From: Varibaculum cambriense
Lineage (GTDB): Bacteria > Actinomycetota > Actinomycetes > Actinomycetales > Actinomycetaceae
Assembly (NCBI RefSeq): GCF_022133705.1
Contig: NZ_JAKNHJ010000011.1
Location: 1 to 64,000 of the forward strand
Reading direction: 5' to 3'
Length of the DNA stretch: 64,000 bases
The notes under the pieces are model-generated. The model saw nothing but the letters and a program-made list of their open reading frames with translations. It had not been told where the DNA came from and ran no database searches. This document shows, piece after piece, positions 35,382 through 44,650 of the stretch; the stretch's first letter is position 1, and every line of letters begins with the position of its first letter. The position numbers and the translations under genes are program-made.

Positions 35382-35813
35382 ATGGGAAGCGGAGTACTTC
35401 TAGCCGTCATCGGCGCGTTCTTATTGATGATGATTTTTTCTTCACGCAATGCCAAGAAGAAGCAGGCAGAGCAGCGCGACAAACTGGCTAACGATATGGT
35501 GCCCGGCGCCTGGGTGATGACCACCTCAGGTTTTTATGGCCGTTACGTAGAAACCGATGGGGACGTAATCGTGCTCGAAACCTCGGATGGAACCGAAACC
35601 CTGTGGACATCCCGGGCGATTGTCAGCGTAGGAAACCCGCCGTTCGCCCCCGATGCTGCGGATACTAACACCGAGGACGCCAGCGCAGATAAAGCAGATA
35701 ACGATGAAGAGGCTAAGGAACTGCAGGAAGATTCTCCGACAGAAGAGAATCCAGTTGACGAGGAAAAAGACGAGGCTGCTCCCTCTGATAGCGACTCAAA
35801 CGAAAATATCTAA
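35382..35813 (+). CDS. yajC: Preprotein translocase subunit YajC
   Basis: A small single-pass protein (143 aa from ATG 35382) associated with SecDF. One N-terminal helix (VLLAVIGAFLLMMIFSS) is followed by KKKQAEQRDKLANDMVPGAWVMTTSGFYG, a typical YajC body in two parts, and an acidic tail of about 60 residues. A TTG six bases upstream is a possible alternative start, but GGAAGG is best spaced for ATG 35382. Confidence 0.92.
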   Translation: MGSGVLLAVIGAFLLMMIFSSRNAKKKQAEQRDKLANDMVPGAWVMTTSGFYGRYVETDGDVIVLETSDGTETLWTSRAIVSVGNPPFAPDAADTNTEDASADKADNDEEAKELQEDSPTEENPVDEEKDEAAPSDSDSNENI

Positions 35814-35854
35814 ATAGCGAAGAATAATCACCGTAGATAACGGAAAGAACAACA

Positions 35855-37738
35855 TTGGCGAAGAAAAAATATCACGCCGGACGCACACTGGCGTTTTTCC
35901 TGGTACTTGTGCTGGCTTTGACGGGAACTTTGCTGGTGGGGGTACTCACTAACAAGGCTAAACCGACTCCCTCCCTAGCTCTAGATTTAGAGGGGGGTAC
36001 GCAGCTGATCCTCACCCCGAAAGCTAACGCTGCTTCCGGGGCCAAACGCGCGGTTACGGCTGAGGATATTACGCAAGCGATTGAGGTTATCCGGCAGCGT
36101 GTCGATGCTTCCGGAGTTTCGGAAGCGGAGATTACCTCGCAGGGTAACTCCAATATTTTGGTCTCCCTGCCCGGTAACCCTTCGAAAGAAACCTTGGATT
36201 TGGTGCGCCAATCTGCCGAGTTGTATTTCCGGGCGGTACTTCGTTCGGCTCCGGGGGTTCCCCAATCGGTGATCGCTCAGCAGGCACAGCAGCAACAAGC
36301 CGGCAAGAAGCAGGCGAAGCCGGCCAACATCGATCCGGAAGCTTTCGCTAAACAATTGGCAGATCTAAACCATGACGGCAAGATCAGCGATAAGTCTACC
36401 AGCCAGCCGAAAGACAATTCTGATGATGCCTGGATTACCGAAAAAGTTTTGGAAGAATTCTATGCCAAAGATTGTCAGCAAAAGAGCTCTTTAGAGGGCG
36501 GCTCTTCCGGAGATATTAAGAAACCGCTGGTAGCCTGCTCTAGCGAAGGACAAGAAAAATATATTCTGTCGCCGGCAGAGGTTTCAGGGGCTCGGATTTC
36601 CTCTGCAGAATCGGGTATGGGAACCGGTGCTTCAGGACAGTCCACCGGACAGTGGATAGTTAGCCTATCTTTCGATAAACAGGGCGCCTCCCAGTTTGCG
36701 GATATTACCACCCGGATGATGAAGTACCGTCAGCAACCGGTTCCGGGAGAAAACGGTTTACCGGCAGGGCAAACCAATGACAAGAACCGGTTTGCAATCG
36801 TGCTGGATGGACTGGTGGTTTCAGCTCCCGGAGTAAACAACGCGATTACTAACGGTAAAGCTGAAATTTCGGGATCTTTCACCCGCTCGTCTTCGACCGC
36901 CTTGGCTAACCAGCTAAAATTCGGTTCGTTGCCACTTAACTTCGATGTGCAATCCGAACAGCAAGTATCAGCTACTTTAGGTTCTGACCAGCTGCGTTAT
37001 GGGGTTATCGCGGGGATTATTGGTTTGATTCTGGTGGTGTTCTACCTGATCTGGCAATACCGCGGCCTCGCAGTAGTCGCGGTGGGCTCTCTGGTGAGCG
37101 CCGGCGTGCTCCTCTACTTGACCTTGACTTTATTGTCCTGGGGGATGGGGTACCGCCTCTCCCTAGCCGGTATTGCCGGCGTGATCGTCTCGATCGGGAC
37201 TACCGCGGACTCCTTCATCATTTACTTCGAGAGGATCCGCGACGAGGTTCGCGATGGCAAAGCACTATCCAGCGCGGTCAGTGTTGGTTGGGATCGAGCG
37301 AAACGCACGATCGTTACCTCCGACTTGGTGAACGTGCTAGCGGCTTGCGTACTCTACTTCCTGGCGGTGGGCGGCGTGCAAGGCTTCGCTTTCACCTTGG
37401 GCGTCACCACCTTGATCGACTTGGCGTTAATCTTTATCTTCACTCACCCGATGATGGTGTGGTTGCTGCGCTTTAAGTTCTTCGGTGAGGGTCATAAACT
37501 CTCTGGTCTTGATCCGGAACACTTAGGGGCGCAGCGCGGAACCTACCGGTATGTAGGCGCGGGGCAAGTACGGAAGATTCGCTCTGTCTACAAATCTAAG
37601 CCGGAAGAGGACGCCGAAAAGTCAGATAATGACAAAGCTGAGGAGCCAGTCGCGGAAAAAGCGGATTCGAACGAGGATGATGCTGCCACAGATGAGTTAG
37701 CGAAAGTATCCGCGACGGACCAGGAGGAAGAGAAGTGA
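35855..37738 (+). CDS. secD: Protein translocase subunit SecD
   Basis: A 627-aa RND-type membrane protein that uses the proton gradient to pull secreted proteins outward. It has an N-terminal helix (about 10-30), the DLEGGTQLIL motif, a large periplasm-side domain containing a low-complexity QAQQQQAGKKQAKP stretch, then five C-terminal helices (about 385-555), and an acidic cytoplasmic tail. TTG start; the stop overlaps the secF start by four bases (GTGA). Confidence 0.94.
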   Translation: MAKKKYHAGRTLAFFLVLVLALTGTLLVGVLTNKAKPTPSLALDLEGGTQLILTPKANAASGAKRAVTAEDITQAIEVIRQRVDASGVSEAEITSQGNSNILVSLPGNPSKETLDLVRQSAELYFRAVLRSAPGVPQSVIAQQAQQQQAGKKQAKPANIDPEAFAKQLADLNHDGKISDKSTSQPKDNSDDAWITEKVLEEFYAKDCQQKSSLEGGSSGDIKKPLVACSSEGQEKYILSPAEVSGARISSAESGMGTGASGQSTGQWIVSLSFDKQGASQFADITTRMMKYRQQPVPGENGLPAGQTNDKNRFAIVLDGLVVSAPGVNNAITNGKAEISGSFTRSSSTALANQLKFGSLPLNFDVQSEQQVSATLGSDQLRYGVIAGIIGLILVVFYLIWQYRGLAVVAVGSLVSAGVLLYLTLTLLSWGMGYRLSLAGIAGVIVSIGTTADSFIIYFERIRDEVRDGKALSSAVSVGWDRAKRTIVTSDLVNVLAACVLYFLAVGGVQGFAFTLGVTTLIDLALIFIFTHPMMVWLLRFKFFGEGHKLSGLDPEHLGAQRGTYRYVGAGQVRKIRSVYKSKPEEDAEKSDNDKAEEPVAEKADSNEDDAATDELAKVSATDQEEEK

Positions 37739-38823
37739 GTTTCGCAAGTTGGGGTAACGCCCTCTATTCTGGTCGCAAATCTTACCGGTTTATTGATAAC
37801 CGTAAATACCTGCTGATTGCGGGGGCGGCGCTAATGCTGATTTCGGTACTGACCATGTCGGTACTGGGGTTGGAACGTTCCATTGATTTTAAGGGCGGAA
37901 CCGAGTTTACGGTTTCTTCAGTAGCCGGTCGAGATCAGGCTCCGGCGCAAAAAGTAGTAAATACGAATCCTAAATTGAAGGGGTCTTCGGTTAACTCGGT
38001 GGGTGCCTCTTCGATTCGGGTGCAATCTGTTTCGCTAGATGTCACTGATAAACGCCAGGTGGTTTCGGATCTAGCTAAAGCCTATAACGTGCCAGAGGCT
38101 AAGGTAGCAGCGACTACGATTGGGCCGTCTTGGGGCGCGGACGTGACCTATAAAGCGCTGCAATCTTTGGTGATTTTCTTTGTTCTGGTAGCCCTGATGC
38201 TGTGGGCATACTTTAGAACCTGGACGATGGCATTCTCGGCGTTGTTCGCGCTGTGTCATGACGTGTTAATCACCGGTCTGGTTTTGGCACTGACTCGGGT
38301 AGAGATTTCTCCGGCCACTATCATCGGGGTGCTCACTATTTTGGGTTACTCCCTCTATGACACCGTGGTGGTCTTTGATAAAGTTCGTGAACTTTCGGTT
38401 GATTTCGAGCAGCAAACTCGCTCTACCTATGGTGAGCTTGTCAACCTGGCTATTAACCAGACGCTGGTGCGTTCGATTAACACCTCGGTAGTAGCGCTGC
38501 TGCCGGTCACCTCGATCCTGTTGATTTCCTGGATAACTCTGGGCGGCGGCACCCTACGTGATATTTCGCTAGCGCTGTTCGTGGGGATGATCGCCGGTAC
38601 CTTGTCTTCGATTCTGATCGCGCCCTCTATGCTGATGGTGCTGCGTTCGCGCACCGAAAAGATTTCCACCCACACCCAAAAGGTGCTGGAGAAACGGGCT
38701 GGCGGCAGCGACCAAGTTGAGGGCAAGGAGACAGAGCTTTCCCGGGTGGCGCAGCCGCTGAAAGCTGGACATCACCAGGGACAACAGGCGCAACCCAAAC
38801 GTACTCCCAGGAGCAAACGATGA
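37735..38823 (+). CDS. secF: Protein translocase subunit SecF
   Basis: A 362-aa partner of SecD with the family motif LERSIDFKGGTEF near residue 43, six membrane helices and the GYSLYDTVVVFDKVRE block. A basic, Gln-rich tail of about 50 residues ends KRTPRSKR. Coupled on both sides: GTGA overlap with secD and ATGA overlap with apt. Confidence 0.94.
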   Translation: MSFASWGNALYSGRKSYRFIDNRKYLLIAGAALMLISVLTMSVLGLERSIDFKGGTEFTVSSVAGRDQAPAQKVVNTNPKLKGSSVNSVGASSIRVQSVSLDVTDKRQVVSDLAKAYNVPEAKVAATTIGPSWGADVTYKALQSLVIFFVLVALMLWAYFRTWTMAFSALFALCHDVLITGLVLALTRVEISPATIIGVLTILGYSLYDTVVVFDKVRELSVDFEQQTRSTYGELVNLAINQTLVRSINTSVVALLPVTSILLISWITLGGGTLRDISLALFVGMIAGTLSSILIAPSMLMVLRSRTEKISTHTQKVLEKRAGGSDQVEGKETELSRVAQPLKAGHHQGQQAQPKRTPRSKR

Positions 38824-39359
38824 TAAACCCCAAACTCGCTCCCTTAGGAAAAATTATTCGCGATAACCTGCGCGATGTACCGGACTTTCCGCAAACCGGG
38901 GTACTCTTTCGGGATATTTCCCCGCTGCTGGCTAACGGGGAAGCGTTTTCCCAGCTGGTGAAAGGGCTAGCCGACTTTTATCGAGGTCGGGTCGATTTAG
39001 TTGCCGGCCTGGAGTCTCGCGGATTCTTGATTGCGGCTCCAGTCGCGGTCGAACTAGGGCTAGGTACCTTAATGATTCGCAAAGCCGGGAAACTTCCCGG
39101 CCCGGTAATCGGGATCGACTACGGCCTCGAATATGGCAAATCCCGGATGGAACTGCAGCCGGATTCTATTAAAGAGGGCGCGCGGGTTTTGGTGCTCGAT
39201 GACGTTTTGGCTACTGGTGGCACCGTAAATGCTTCGGCGGCATTGATCAAACGTGCGGGTGGAATCGTAGAATCGGTGTGCGTTTTGATGGAGCTGGAAG
39301 AACTAGATGGTCGCGCGCATATCGGCGACCTAGAATGCGAAGCCCTCACTCTGATCTAG
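38820..39359 (+). CDS. apt: Adenine phosphoribosyltransferase
   Basis: A 179-aa purine-salvage enzyme making AMP from adenine and PRPP. PRPP-binding motif VLVLDDVLATGGTVNA is near residues 122-137, and the N-terminal FPQTGVLFRDISPLL is typical of APRT. Its place between secF and relA is conserved in actinobacteria. Confidence 0.94.
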   Translation: MINPKLAPLGKIIRDNLRDVPDFPQTGVLFRDISPLLANGEAFSQLVKGLADFYRGRVDLVAGLESRGFLIAAPVAVELGLGTLMIRKAGKLPGPVIGIDYGLEYGKSRMELQPDSIKEGARVLVLDDVLATGGTVNASAALIKRAGGIVESVCVLMELEELDGRAHIGDLECEALTLI

Positions 39360-39406
39360 CGTATTTACCTCTCTTTCCCTTTTCATTGGCATATCTAACT
39401 GGCAAA

Positions 39407-39443
39407 TTGGGGAAATGACTGGTGGGTCACTAAACTAGGTACA
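39407..39443 (+). promoter_or_regulatory. Promoter giving a leaderless relA start
   Basis: TTGGGG (39407-39412), an 18-base spacer and TAAACT (39431-39436) are followed by six bases and the relA ATG at 39443. No ribosome binding site is present. Confidence 0.55.
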
Positions 39444-41770
39444 TGAGTTCTATCACTCCCGATGAGGGCGCCAGCGCGGTTCCGTCCTCACGGGTGCGTG
39501 CTTCTTTGGCCTGGTTAACTGGGCGTTCAAAGAACATTGATCCCCATATTCAAGCCTTGGTGCGGGCGCTACGCGCCAATCATCCCAAAGCCGATATTTC
39601 CCTGATTGAACGCGCCTACCAGACGGCCTCGCGCTGCCATGAAGGACAGTTCCGTAAATCGGGGGAGCCATACATCACCCATCCGGTAGCGGTGGCTACT
39701 ATCCTGGCAGAAATCGGGATGACCAGCACCACCTTGGCGGCGGCACTCCTGCATGACACGGTAGAGGACACCGACTATACCCTGGAGCAGCTGACTGCCG
39801 ATTTTGGGGAAGAAATCGCCCTCCTGGTTGATGGGGTAACCAAACTCGACAAAGTTACCTACGGGCAGGCGGCGCAGTCCGAAACCGTACGCAAAATGAT
39901 TATCTCCATGTCCCGTGATATTCGGGTACTGGTGATAAAACTGGGTGACCGCCTGCACAATGCCCGCACCTGGAAATATGTTTCCCCTAAATCGGCGCAA
40001 AACAAGGCGCGGGAAACCCTAGAGATTTTTGCCCCCCTCGCGCATCGCCTGGGGATGAACACCATCAAATGGGAGTTGGAAGATCTAGCCTTCAAAACCC
40101 TCTACCCCGATCTGTATGAAGAAATCGATAACCTGGTGCATGAACGCGCCCCGGAACGCGAAAAGTACCTGAGCGAAGTAATCGACAAGATCAAAGAAGA
40201 CTTACGGGTAAATAAGATTGCAGGACAAGTAACTGGCCGCCCCAAACATCACTATTCCATCTATCAAAAGATGATTGTGCGCGGACGCGACTTTGACGAT
40301 ATTTATGACCTAGTCGGGGTGCGAGTACTGGTAGATACGGTGCGGGATTGCTATGCGGTTCTTGGGGAAATGCACGCCCGGTGGAACCCGATCCCAGGGC
40401 GTTTCAAAGACTATATTGCGATGCCCAAATTCAATCTTTATCAGTCGCTGCACACTACGGTGGTAGGCCCGGGCGGCAAACCGGTAGAAATCCAGATTCG
40501 TACCTGGGAGATGCATCGGCGCGCAGAATACGGAATCGCGGCTCATTGGCGCTATAAAGAAAATCCTAACGCTAAATCTGCCGGTGATTCCAAAGGGGTA
40601 TTGGCTGATAGCGGGGAAATGGGGTGGCTGCGCCAATTGGTGGATTGGCAAAAGGAAACCCAAGACCCGGGTGAATTTTTAGATTCGCTGCGCTATGAAA
40701 TGTCCGGTTCCCGGGTGTATGTGTTCACCCCGGCCGGGGAAGTTAAAGAGCTACCCGCTGGGGCGACACCGGTAGATTTTGCATACGCGGTACATACCGA
40801 GGTCGGCAATCGCACCGTGGGGGCGAAAGTTGGCGGCAAACTAGTGCCACTAGATACCAAATTGGAAAATGGGGATAGCGTCGAGGTACTAACTTCCCGC
40901 TCTCCTAACTCCGGGCCGTCCCGGGATTGGTTAAAGTTTGTGGCCAGTCCGCGCGCGCGCAACAAAATTAAGGCTTGGTTCTCGAAAGAACGTCGCGAAG
41001 AGGCTATCGAAGCCGGTCAAGGTCTTATTTCCTCCTATATGCGCAAGCAAAACCTGCCCTTGCAGCGCCTGATGAGTCACGATACTATGACCGCCCTTGC
41101 CTCCGGGATGGGTTATTCCGATATTTCTGCCCTCTATGCGGCTGTGGGTAGCCACCATGTTTCGCCAGCGCATGTAGTTGAAAAACTGATGGAAAGTGCC
41201 GGGGGAGAAGACGGCGCGGAAGAGACCCTGTCCGAGGCCGTGCTTCCCGAACTAGTCGAGGCGCGCCCCAGCGGCGGTAACGAAGGCACCGGGATCCAAG
41301 TAGAAGGGATGAAACAGGGAGAAATCTGGACGAAGATTGCCCGCTGCTGTAACCCCCTGCCAGGCGATAAAATCGTAGGGTTTGTGACTCGGGGACACGG
41401 GGTTTCCATCCATCGGGAGGAATGCTCCAACGCTCAAAACTTGATGGCGCATCCCGAGCGGGTGGTGCCAGTTTCTTGGGCGGAGCACCCAACCGCCAAG
41501 TTCCAGGTAGAGATTGAGATCCAGGCGCTTGATCGCGAGGGGCTAATTAATGATGTTACCCAGGTATTGGCGGATTATCGCGCTAATATTTTGGCGGCTG
41601 CAATGAATACTTCTTCGGATCGGGTAGCTACTTCCCGGTACACCTTTGAAGTGGCAGATTCTCGTTATTTGCACGCGATTTTGAATGATATCCAAAAGAT
41701 CCCGGGGGTGTTTTTAGCAAAACGAACCACCGGTACTTTGCGGAAACAACCTGTTAGCCAAAGCCAATAG
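39443..41770 (+). CDS. relA: Bifunctional (p)ppGpp synthetase/hydrolase
   Basis: A 775-aa Rel protein that makes and degrades the stringent-response alarmone. The HD hydrolase domain has HEGQFRKSGEPY and HDTVEDTDYT (near 105). The synthetase domain has GRDFDDIYDLVGVRV and KFNLYQSLHT. A TGS domain (about 425-485), a conserved-cysteine region (RCCNPLPGD) and a C-terminal ACT domain follow. Both catalytic halves look intact. The message appears leaderless. Confidence 0.95.
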   Translation: MSSITPDEGASAVPSSRVRASLAWLTGRSKNIDPHIQALVRALRANHPKADISLIERAYQTASRCHEGQFRKSGEPYITHPVAVATILAEIGMTSTTLAAALLHDTVEDTDYTLEQLTADFGEEIALLVDGVTKLDKVTYGQAAQSETVRKMIISMSRDIRVLVIKLGDRLHNARTWKYVSPKSAQNKARETLEIFAPLAHRLGMNTIKWELEDLAFKTLYPDLYEEIDNLVHERAPEREKYLSEVIDKIKEDLRVNKIAGQVTGRPKHHYSIYQKMIVRGRDFDDIYDLVGVRVLVDTVRDCYAVLGEMHARWNPIPGRFKDYIAMPKFNLYQSLHTTVVGPGGKPVEIQIRTWEMHRRAEYGIAAHWRYKENPNAKSAGDSKGVLADSGEMGWLRQLVDWQKETQDPGEFLDSLRYEMSGSRVYVFTPAGEVKELPAGATPVDFAYAVHTEVGNRTVGAKVGGKLVPLDTKLENGDSVEVLTSRSPNSGPSRDWLKFVASPRARNKIKAWFSKERREEAIEAGQGLISSYMRKQNLPLQRLMSHDTMTALASGMGYSDISALYAAVGSHHVSPAHVVEKLMESAGGEDGAEETLSEAVLPELVEARPSGGNEGTGIQVEGMKQGEIWTKIARCCNPLPGDKIVGFVTRGHGVSIHREECSNAQNLMAHPERVVPVSWAEHPTAKFQVEIEIQALDREGLINDVTQVLADYRANILAAAMNTSSDRVATSRYTFEVADSRYLHAILNDIQKIPGVFLAKRTTGTLRKQPVSQSQ

Positions 41771-42346
41771 GAGGGCGCGGTTCCAACTATCCTTACCGGC
41801 CAGGTGGGGGTGTTGGTCACAGTAGCGCAGCGCAGCTGGCGGGCTAAGCAGATTAACTTTCCCTAGGCGCACAAAATCATTAGGGGAGTCCCGGCTCGCC
41901 CTAGCTGCTTGGCTCTTTACGCCGCCGCCTTCTCTGTTGCACCCGATTGCGTAGATTCCCTGTTGCTGCAGGCGCTGGTGCGAGGACGCATCTAGTTGGA
42001 TCCAGTAGCGACAATCAGCTGCGCGCCGAGGACGGCGAAAACTCGCGATATAAATCGTCTGTGGCGGATGGGAGTTTCCTGCCCAGACCCAGGCGGCGGA
42101 GTGGGCCGACAGGAAACAGCCGCGAGGAAGTAGGGGAGCCAAAAATAGGGCACGCCCATAGATGGAAGCTAAAGTAACCGGCTCAGCCAGTAAATCAACT
42201 GCTCCGCAAGAGGTGCGAGTAAACCGACTGCCGCGCAGCAGCGAGGATCGCGCAGCCCCTTGCAGCGACTGGTTTCCCAAGGCATCAACCAGGATTGCTT
42301 CCATGGACTCAGCCTGAAGGACATCAGCAACCTGAAACAAAGCCAC
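41714..42346 (-). CDS. Uncharacterised protein, possibly AbiEi-like
   Basis: A possible 210-aa protein of unknown function downstream of, and on the same strand as, the MBL hydrolase gene. The central segment (CFLSAHSAAWVWAG, then TIYIASFRRPRR) resembles the AbiEi-like/DUF559-neighbour proteins of actinobacteria that have a conserved HxTAAWL-type helix, but this is a weak impression. Its 3' end overlaps the end of relA by 57 bases on the opposite strand, and the GTG start lacks a ribosome binding site, so the annotation is uncertain; ATG 42304 is an alternative start. Confidence 0.5.
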   Translation of the reverse strand: MALFQVADVLQAESMEAILVDALGNQSLQGAARSSLLRGSRFTRTSCGAVDLLAEPVTLASIYGRALFLAPLLPRGCFLSAHSAAWVWAGNSHPPQTIYIASFRRPRRAADCRYWIQLDASSHQRLQQQGIYAIGCNREGGGVKSQAARASRDSPNDFVRLGKVNLLSPPAALRYCDQHPHLAGKDSWNRALLLALANRLFPQSTGGSFC

Positions 42347-42394
42347 CAGTGTCTGGTAAGGAAAACGAAAACCTATGACGGCTGTGGAAAACTG

Positions 42395-43150
42395 TTATCC
42401 CTGGTATCTAGCTTGTGCCAAGAAGGGGTTGTGGGCTTTTTCCAACCCAAATACCGTTGCCGATCCGTGTCCGGGAAGTAGCAGGGTATCCGGATGAATC
42501 ACATTTTGTAGGGTGCGCAAAGTATGGAGCATCTGCTGGGAATCACCGCCGGGCAGATCGGTGCGACCTACCGAGCCAGCAAAGATTACGTCTCCTGATA
42601 AAGCCAGCTGGCGAGGAGCCTGGTTTTCCTGTCCCGATTCGCTCAGCCACTGATCGTAAATAGCTTGCATTTCCTGCTTTGCATTGCCGGATAAGGTGTC
42701 GGCTTCGAAAAGAAATAGCGTAGATCCTTCCGTATGCCCGGGCGCTGGAACTGCCCGCATAAAAATTCCCGGCGCTAGTTCTGCCCCTTCGCTGGTGGCG
42801 ATCCCTGGCAATACCTGCAAGTTTTCGGGTTCTTTCCAAGGGGGGAGCGATAGTTCGTGTTCGGTACGTTCGCGAGGATCCAGTTCTTCTGGGTGGAAAC
42901 GGTACTCATCGGGAGCTGGAATATAGACCGGAGCCTTGCCCGCAATAGCGTGGGCATCCCAAATATGGTCAGCGTGTCCATGAGTACACAGTACCGCCGC
43001 CACGGTTACCTCTAGGCGCTGCAGCGAGGCTTGCAGCTGGTCCAAGGCGCCTGATCCAGGGTCTATAACCAAGGCTTCGCGACTGCCGGGAGCTAAGAGT
43101 AAATAGGGGTTTTCGCCATAGAAGGGTGCATAAAACTTTTCGATCCGCAT
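42395..43150 (-). CDS. Metallo-beta-lactamase-fold hydrolase (glyoxalase II-like)
   Basis: A 251-aa MBL-fold hydrolase with the zinc motif THGHADH (HxHxDH) near residue 59, a second histidine in APGHTEGS, Asp in SGDVIFAGSVGRTDL and a final His in LLPGHGSA. These match the hydroxyacylglutathione hydrolase-like group found beside relA in many actinobacteria. The true thioester substrate is unknown, since actinobacteria use mycothiol rather than glutathione. Confidence 0.9.
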   Translation of the reverse strand: MRIEKFYAPFYGENPYLLLAPGSREALVIDPGSGALDQLQASLQRLEVTVAAVLCTHGHADHIWDAHAIAGKAPVYIPAPDEYRFHPEELDPRERTEHELSLPPWKEPENLQVLPGIATSEGAELAPGIFMRAVPAPGHTEGSTLFLFEADTLSGNAKQEMQAIYDQWLSESGQENQAPRQLALSGDVIFAGSVGRTDLPGGDSQQMLHTLRTLQNVIHPDTLLLPGHGSATVFGLEKAHNPFLAQARYQG

Positions 43151-43176
43151 AGGTTTATCTTAAAGGATGTGCGTCC

Positions 43177-43228
43177 TTGGTGGTTTAGTTGCTCTAGGGC
43201 ATAATATGGTTAAGGAGCAATAAGCTCC
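43177..43228 (+). promoter_or_regulatory. Promoter and leader hairpin of the DUF349 gene
   Basis: TTGGTG (43177-43182), a 17-base spacer and CATAAT (43200-43205) make a good housekeeping promoter. A small hairpin GGAGC-AATAA-GCTCC (43214-43228) lies in the leader, and the coding start is at 43282. Confidence 0.6.
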
Positions 43229-43281
43229 GCGCGCAGGCGGCTAATCCTAGCCGTTAAAATAACTGATTTAAGGAAAAATTA

Positions 43282-44622
43282 GTGACTGAACAGCCCGATA
43301 CCGCTCCGAAGCCCAAACCCGTACCCACCCCGGGGAAGATTCGCTTAGCGAAGGAGAACCTGCCGGTAAAGCCGGTAAAAACCCCTGATTTTTCTGCTGC
43401 CTTGCCTTTTGGGCGCGTTGATGACGAAGGACGTGTCTGGGTTAAAGACGGTGAAGCAGAACGCCAGATAGGCCAGTTCCCGGCAGAGGTTCCCGATAAT
43501 CCTCTTAATATCTATGTGCGCCGTTACCTGGATATAGCCGCTCAAGTATCGCTGTTTGCCGAACGGCTTCCCCGACTAGCTGAACGCGAGATCGACCAGA
43601 CCATGAAGTCACTGCGCGAACAGGTCAGCGAACCGGCTGCCGTGGGTGATCTGCCGGCACTGCGAGAAAAAGTTGCGCAGCTGCAAGAACAAGCCGATAA
43701 ACGTAAGGAAGAGGCCGCCGCGCAGCGGGCTGAGGCGAAAGAAGAATCCCGTAAAAACCGCGAAAAAGTAGTAACGCGAGCCGAGGAAATCGCCGCGCAA
43801 GATTCTGCTCGCACTCAGTGGAAAAATTCCGGTAAAGAGCTCCGTGATCTGCTGGACGAGTGGAAACGCTTGCAGCATGCTGGCCCGCGGATTGATCGGG
43901 GCATAGAAGATGAACTCTGGAAACGCTTTGCTAGCGCCCGATCCACCTTTGATAAAAAGCGGCGCGCCTTCTTCACCGAGTTAGATGCCACCCAGGCGCA
44001 GGCCAAGGCCGCGAAAGAAAAACTAATCGCAGAGGCCGAAGCGCTCTCGGATTCTACTAACTGGGGGGAGACAGCTCGCGCCTACCGGGATTTGATGCAG
44101 CGTTGGAAGAGCGCGGGACGAGCTTCCCGCCGCGATGATGATGCCCTTTGGCAACGGTTCCACCGGGCGCAGCAAAAGTTCTTTGACGCTCGTAACGCCC
44201 AAAGCGAAGCTGTCAATGCTCTAGAAGGGGAGAACCTGGCGAAGAAAGAAGCTCTATTGGTAAAGGCGGAGGCCCTCAAAGAGCTCACCGACGTAGAAGA
44301 GATCAAATCTCGCCTGCGTCCCTTACAAGAGCAGTGGGACGAGATCGGCCATGTGCCGCGCGCCGATATCGATCGCGTGGAACGGCGAATGCGAGCCGTA
44401 GAGGATCACCTGCGCGACTTGGAAGAGGAAATCTGGCGTAAATCCAACCCAGAAACCAAGGCGCGCGCCGCAGGCATGGCGGGACAGCTTAAAGATCTTA
44501 TCGACCAGATTAAGACAGAGATTGCCCAGGCAGAAGCTGACGGGGATACTAAAAAAGCGGCAGAGCTACAAGAATCCCTGAAAGCTCGGGAGGCTTGGCT
44601 AAAGCAAGTGGAGTCCTTTTAA
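43282..44622 (+). CDS. DUF349-domain protein
   Basis: A 446-aa, highly charged, mainly coiled-coil protein with repeated DUF349 units (SARTQWKNSGKELRDLLDEW; WGETARAYRDLMQRWKSAG; SRLRPLQEQWDEIGHVPR). The function is unknown; it is widespread in actinobacteria next to relA. The N-terminus is proline/lysine-rich. GTG start with AAGGA upstream. Confidence 0.88.
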   Translation: MTEQPDTAPKPKPVPTPGKIRLAKENLPVKPVKTPDFSAALPFGRVDDEGRVWVKDGEAERQIGQFPAEVPDNPLNIYVRRYLDIAAQVSLFAERLPRLAEREIDQTMKSLREQVSEPAAVGDLPALREKVAQLQEQADKRKEEAAAQRAEAKEESRKNREKVVTRAEEIAAQDSARTQWKNSGKELRDLLDEWKRLQHAGPRIDRGIEDELWKRFASARSTFDKKRRAFFTELDATQAQAKAAKEKLIAEAEALSDSTNWGETARAYRDLMQRWKSAGRASRRDDDALWQRFHRAQQKFFDARNAQSEAVNALEGENLAKKEALLVKAEALKELTDVEEIKSRLRPLQEQWDEIGHVPRADIDRVERRMRAVEDHLRDLEEEIWRKSNPETKARAAGMAGQLKDLIDQIKTEIAQAEADGDTKKAAELQESLKAREAWLKQVESF

Positions 44623-44650
44623 AGGTAAAACGAAAATAAAGAGGTTTTAG

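Noticed and set aside
42260-42481. Plus-strand frame between relA and the MBL gene
   Set aside because: No start context and low similarity to anything; overlaps two minus-strand frames.
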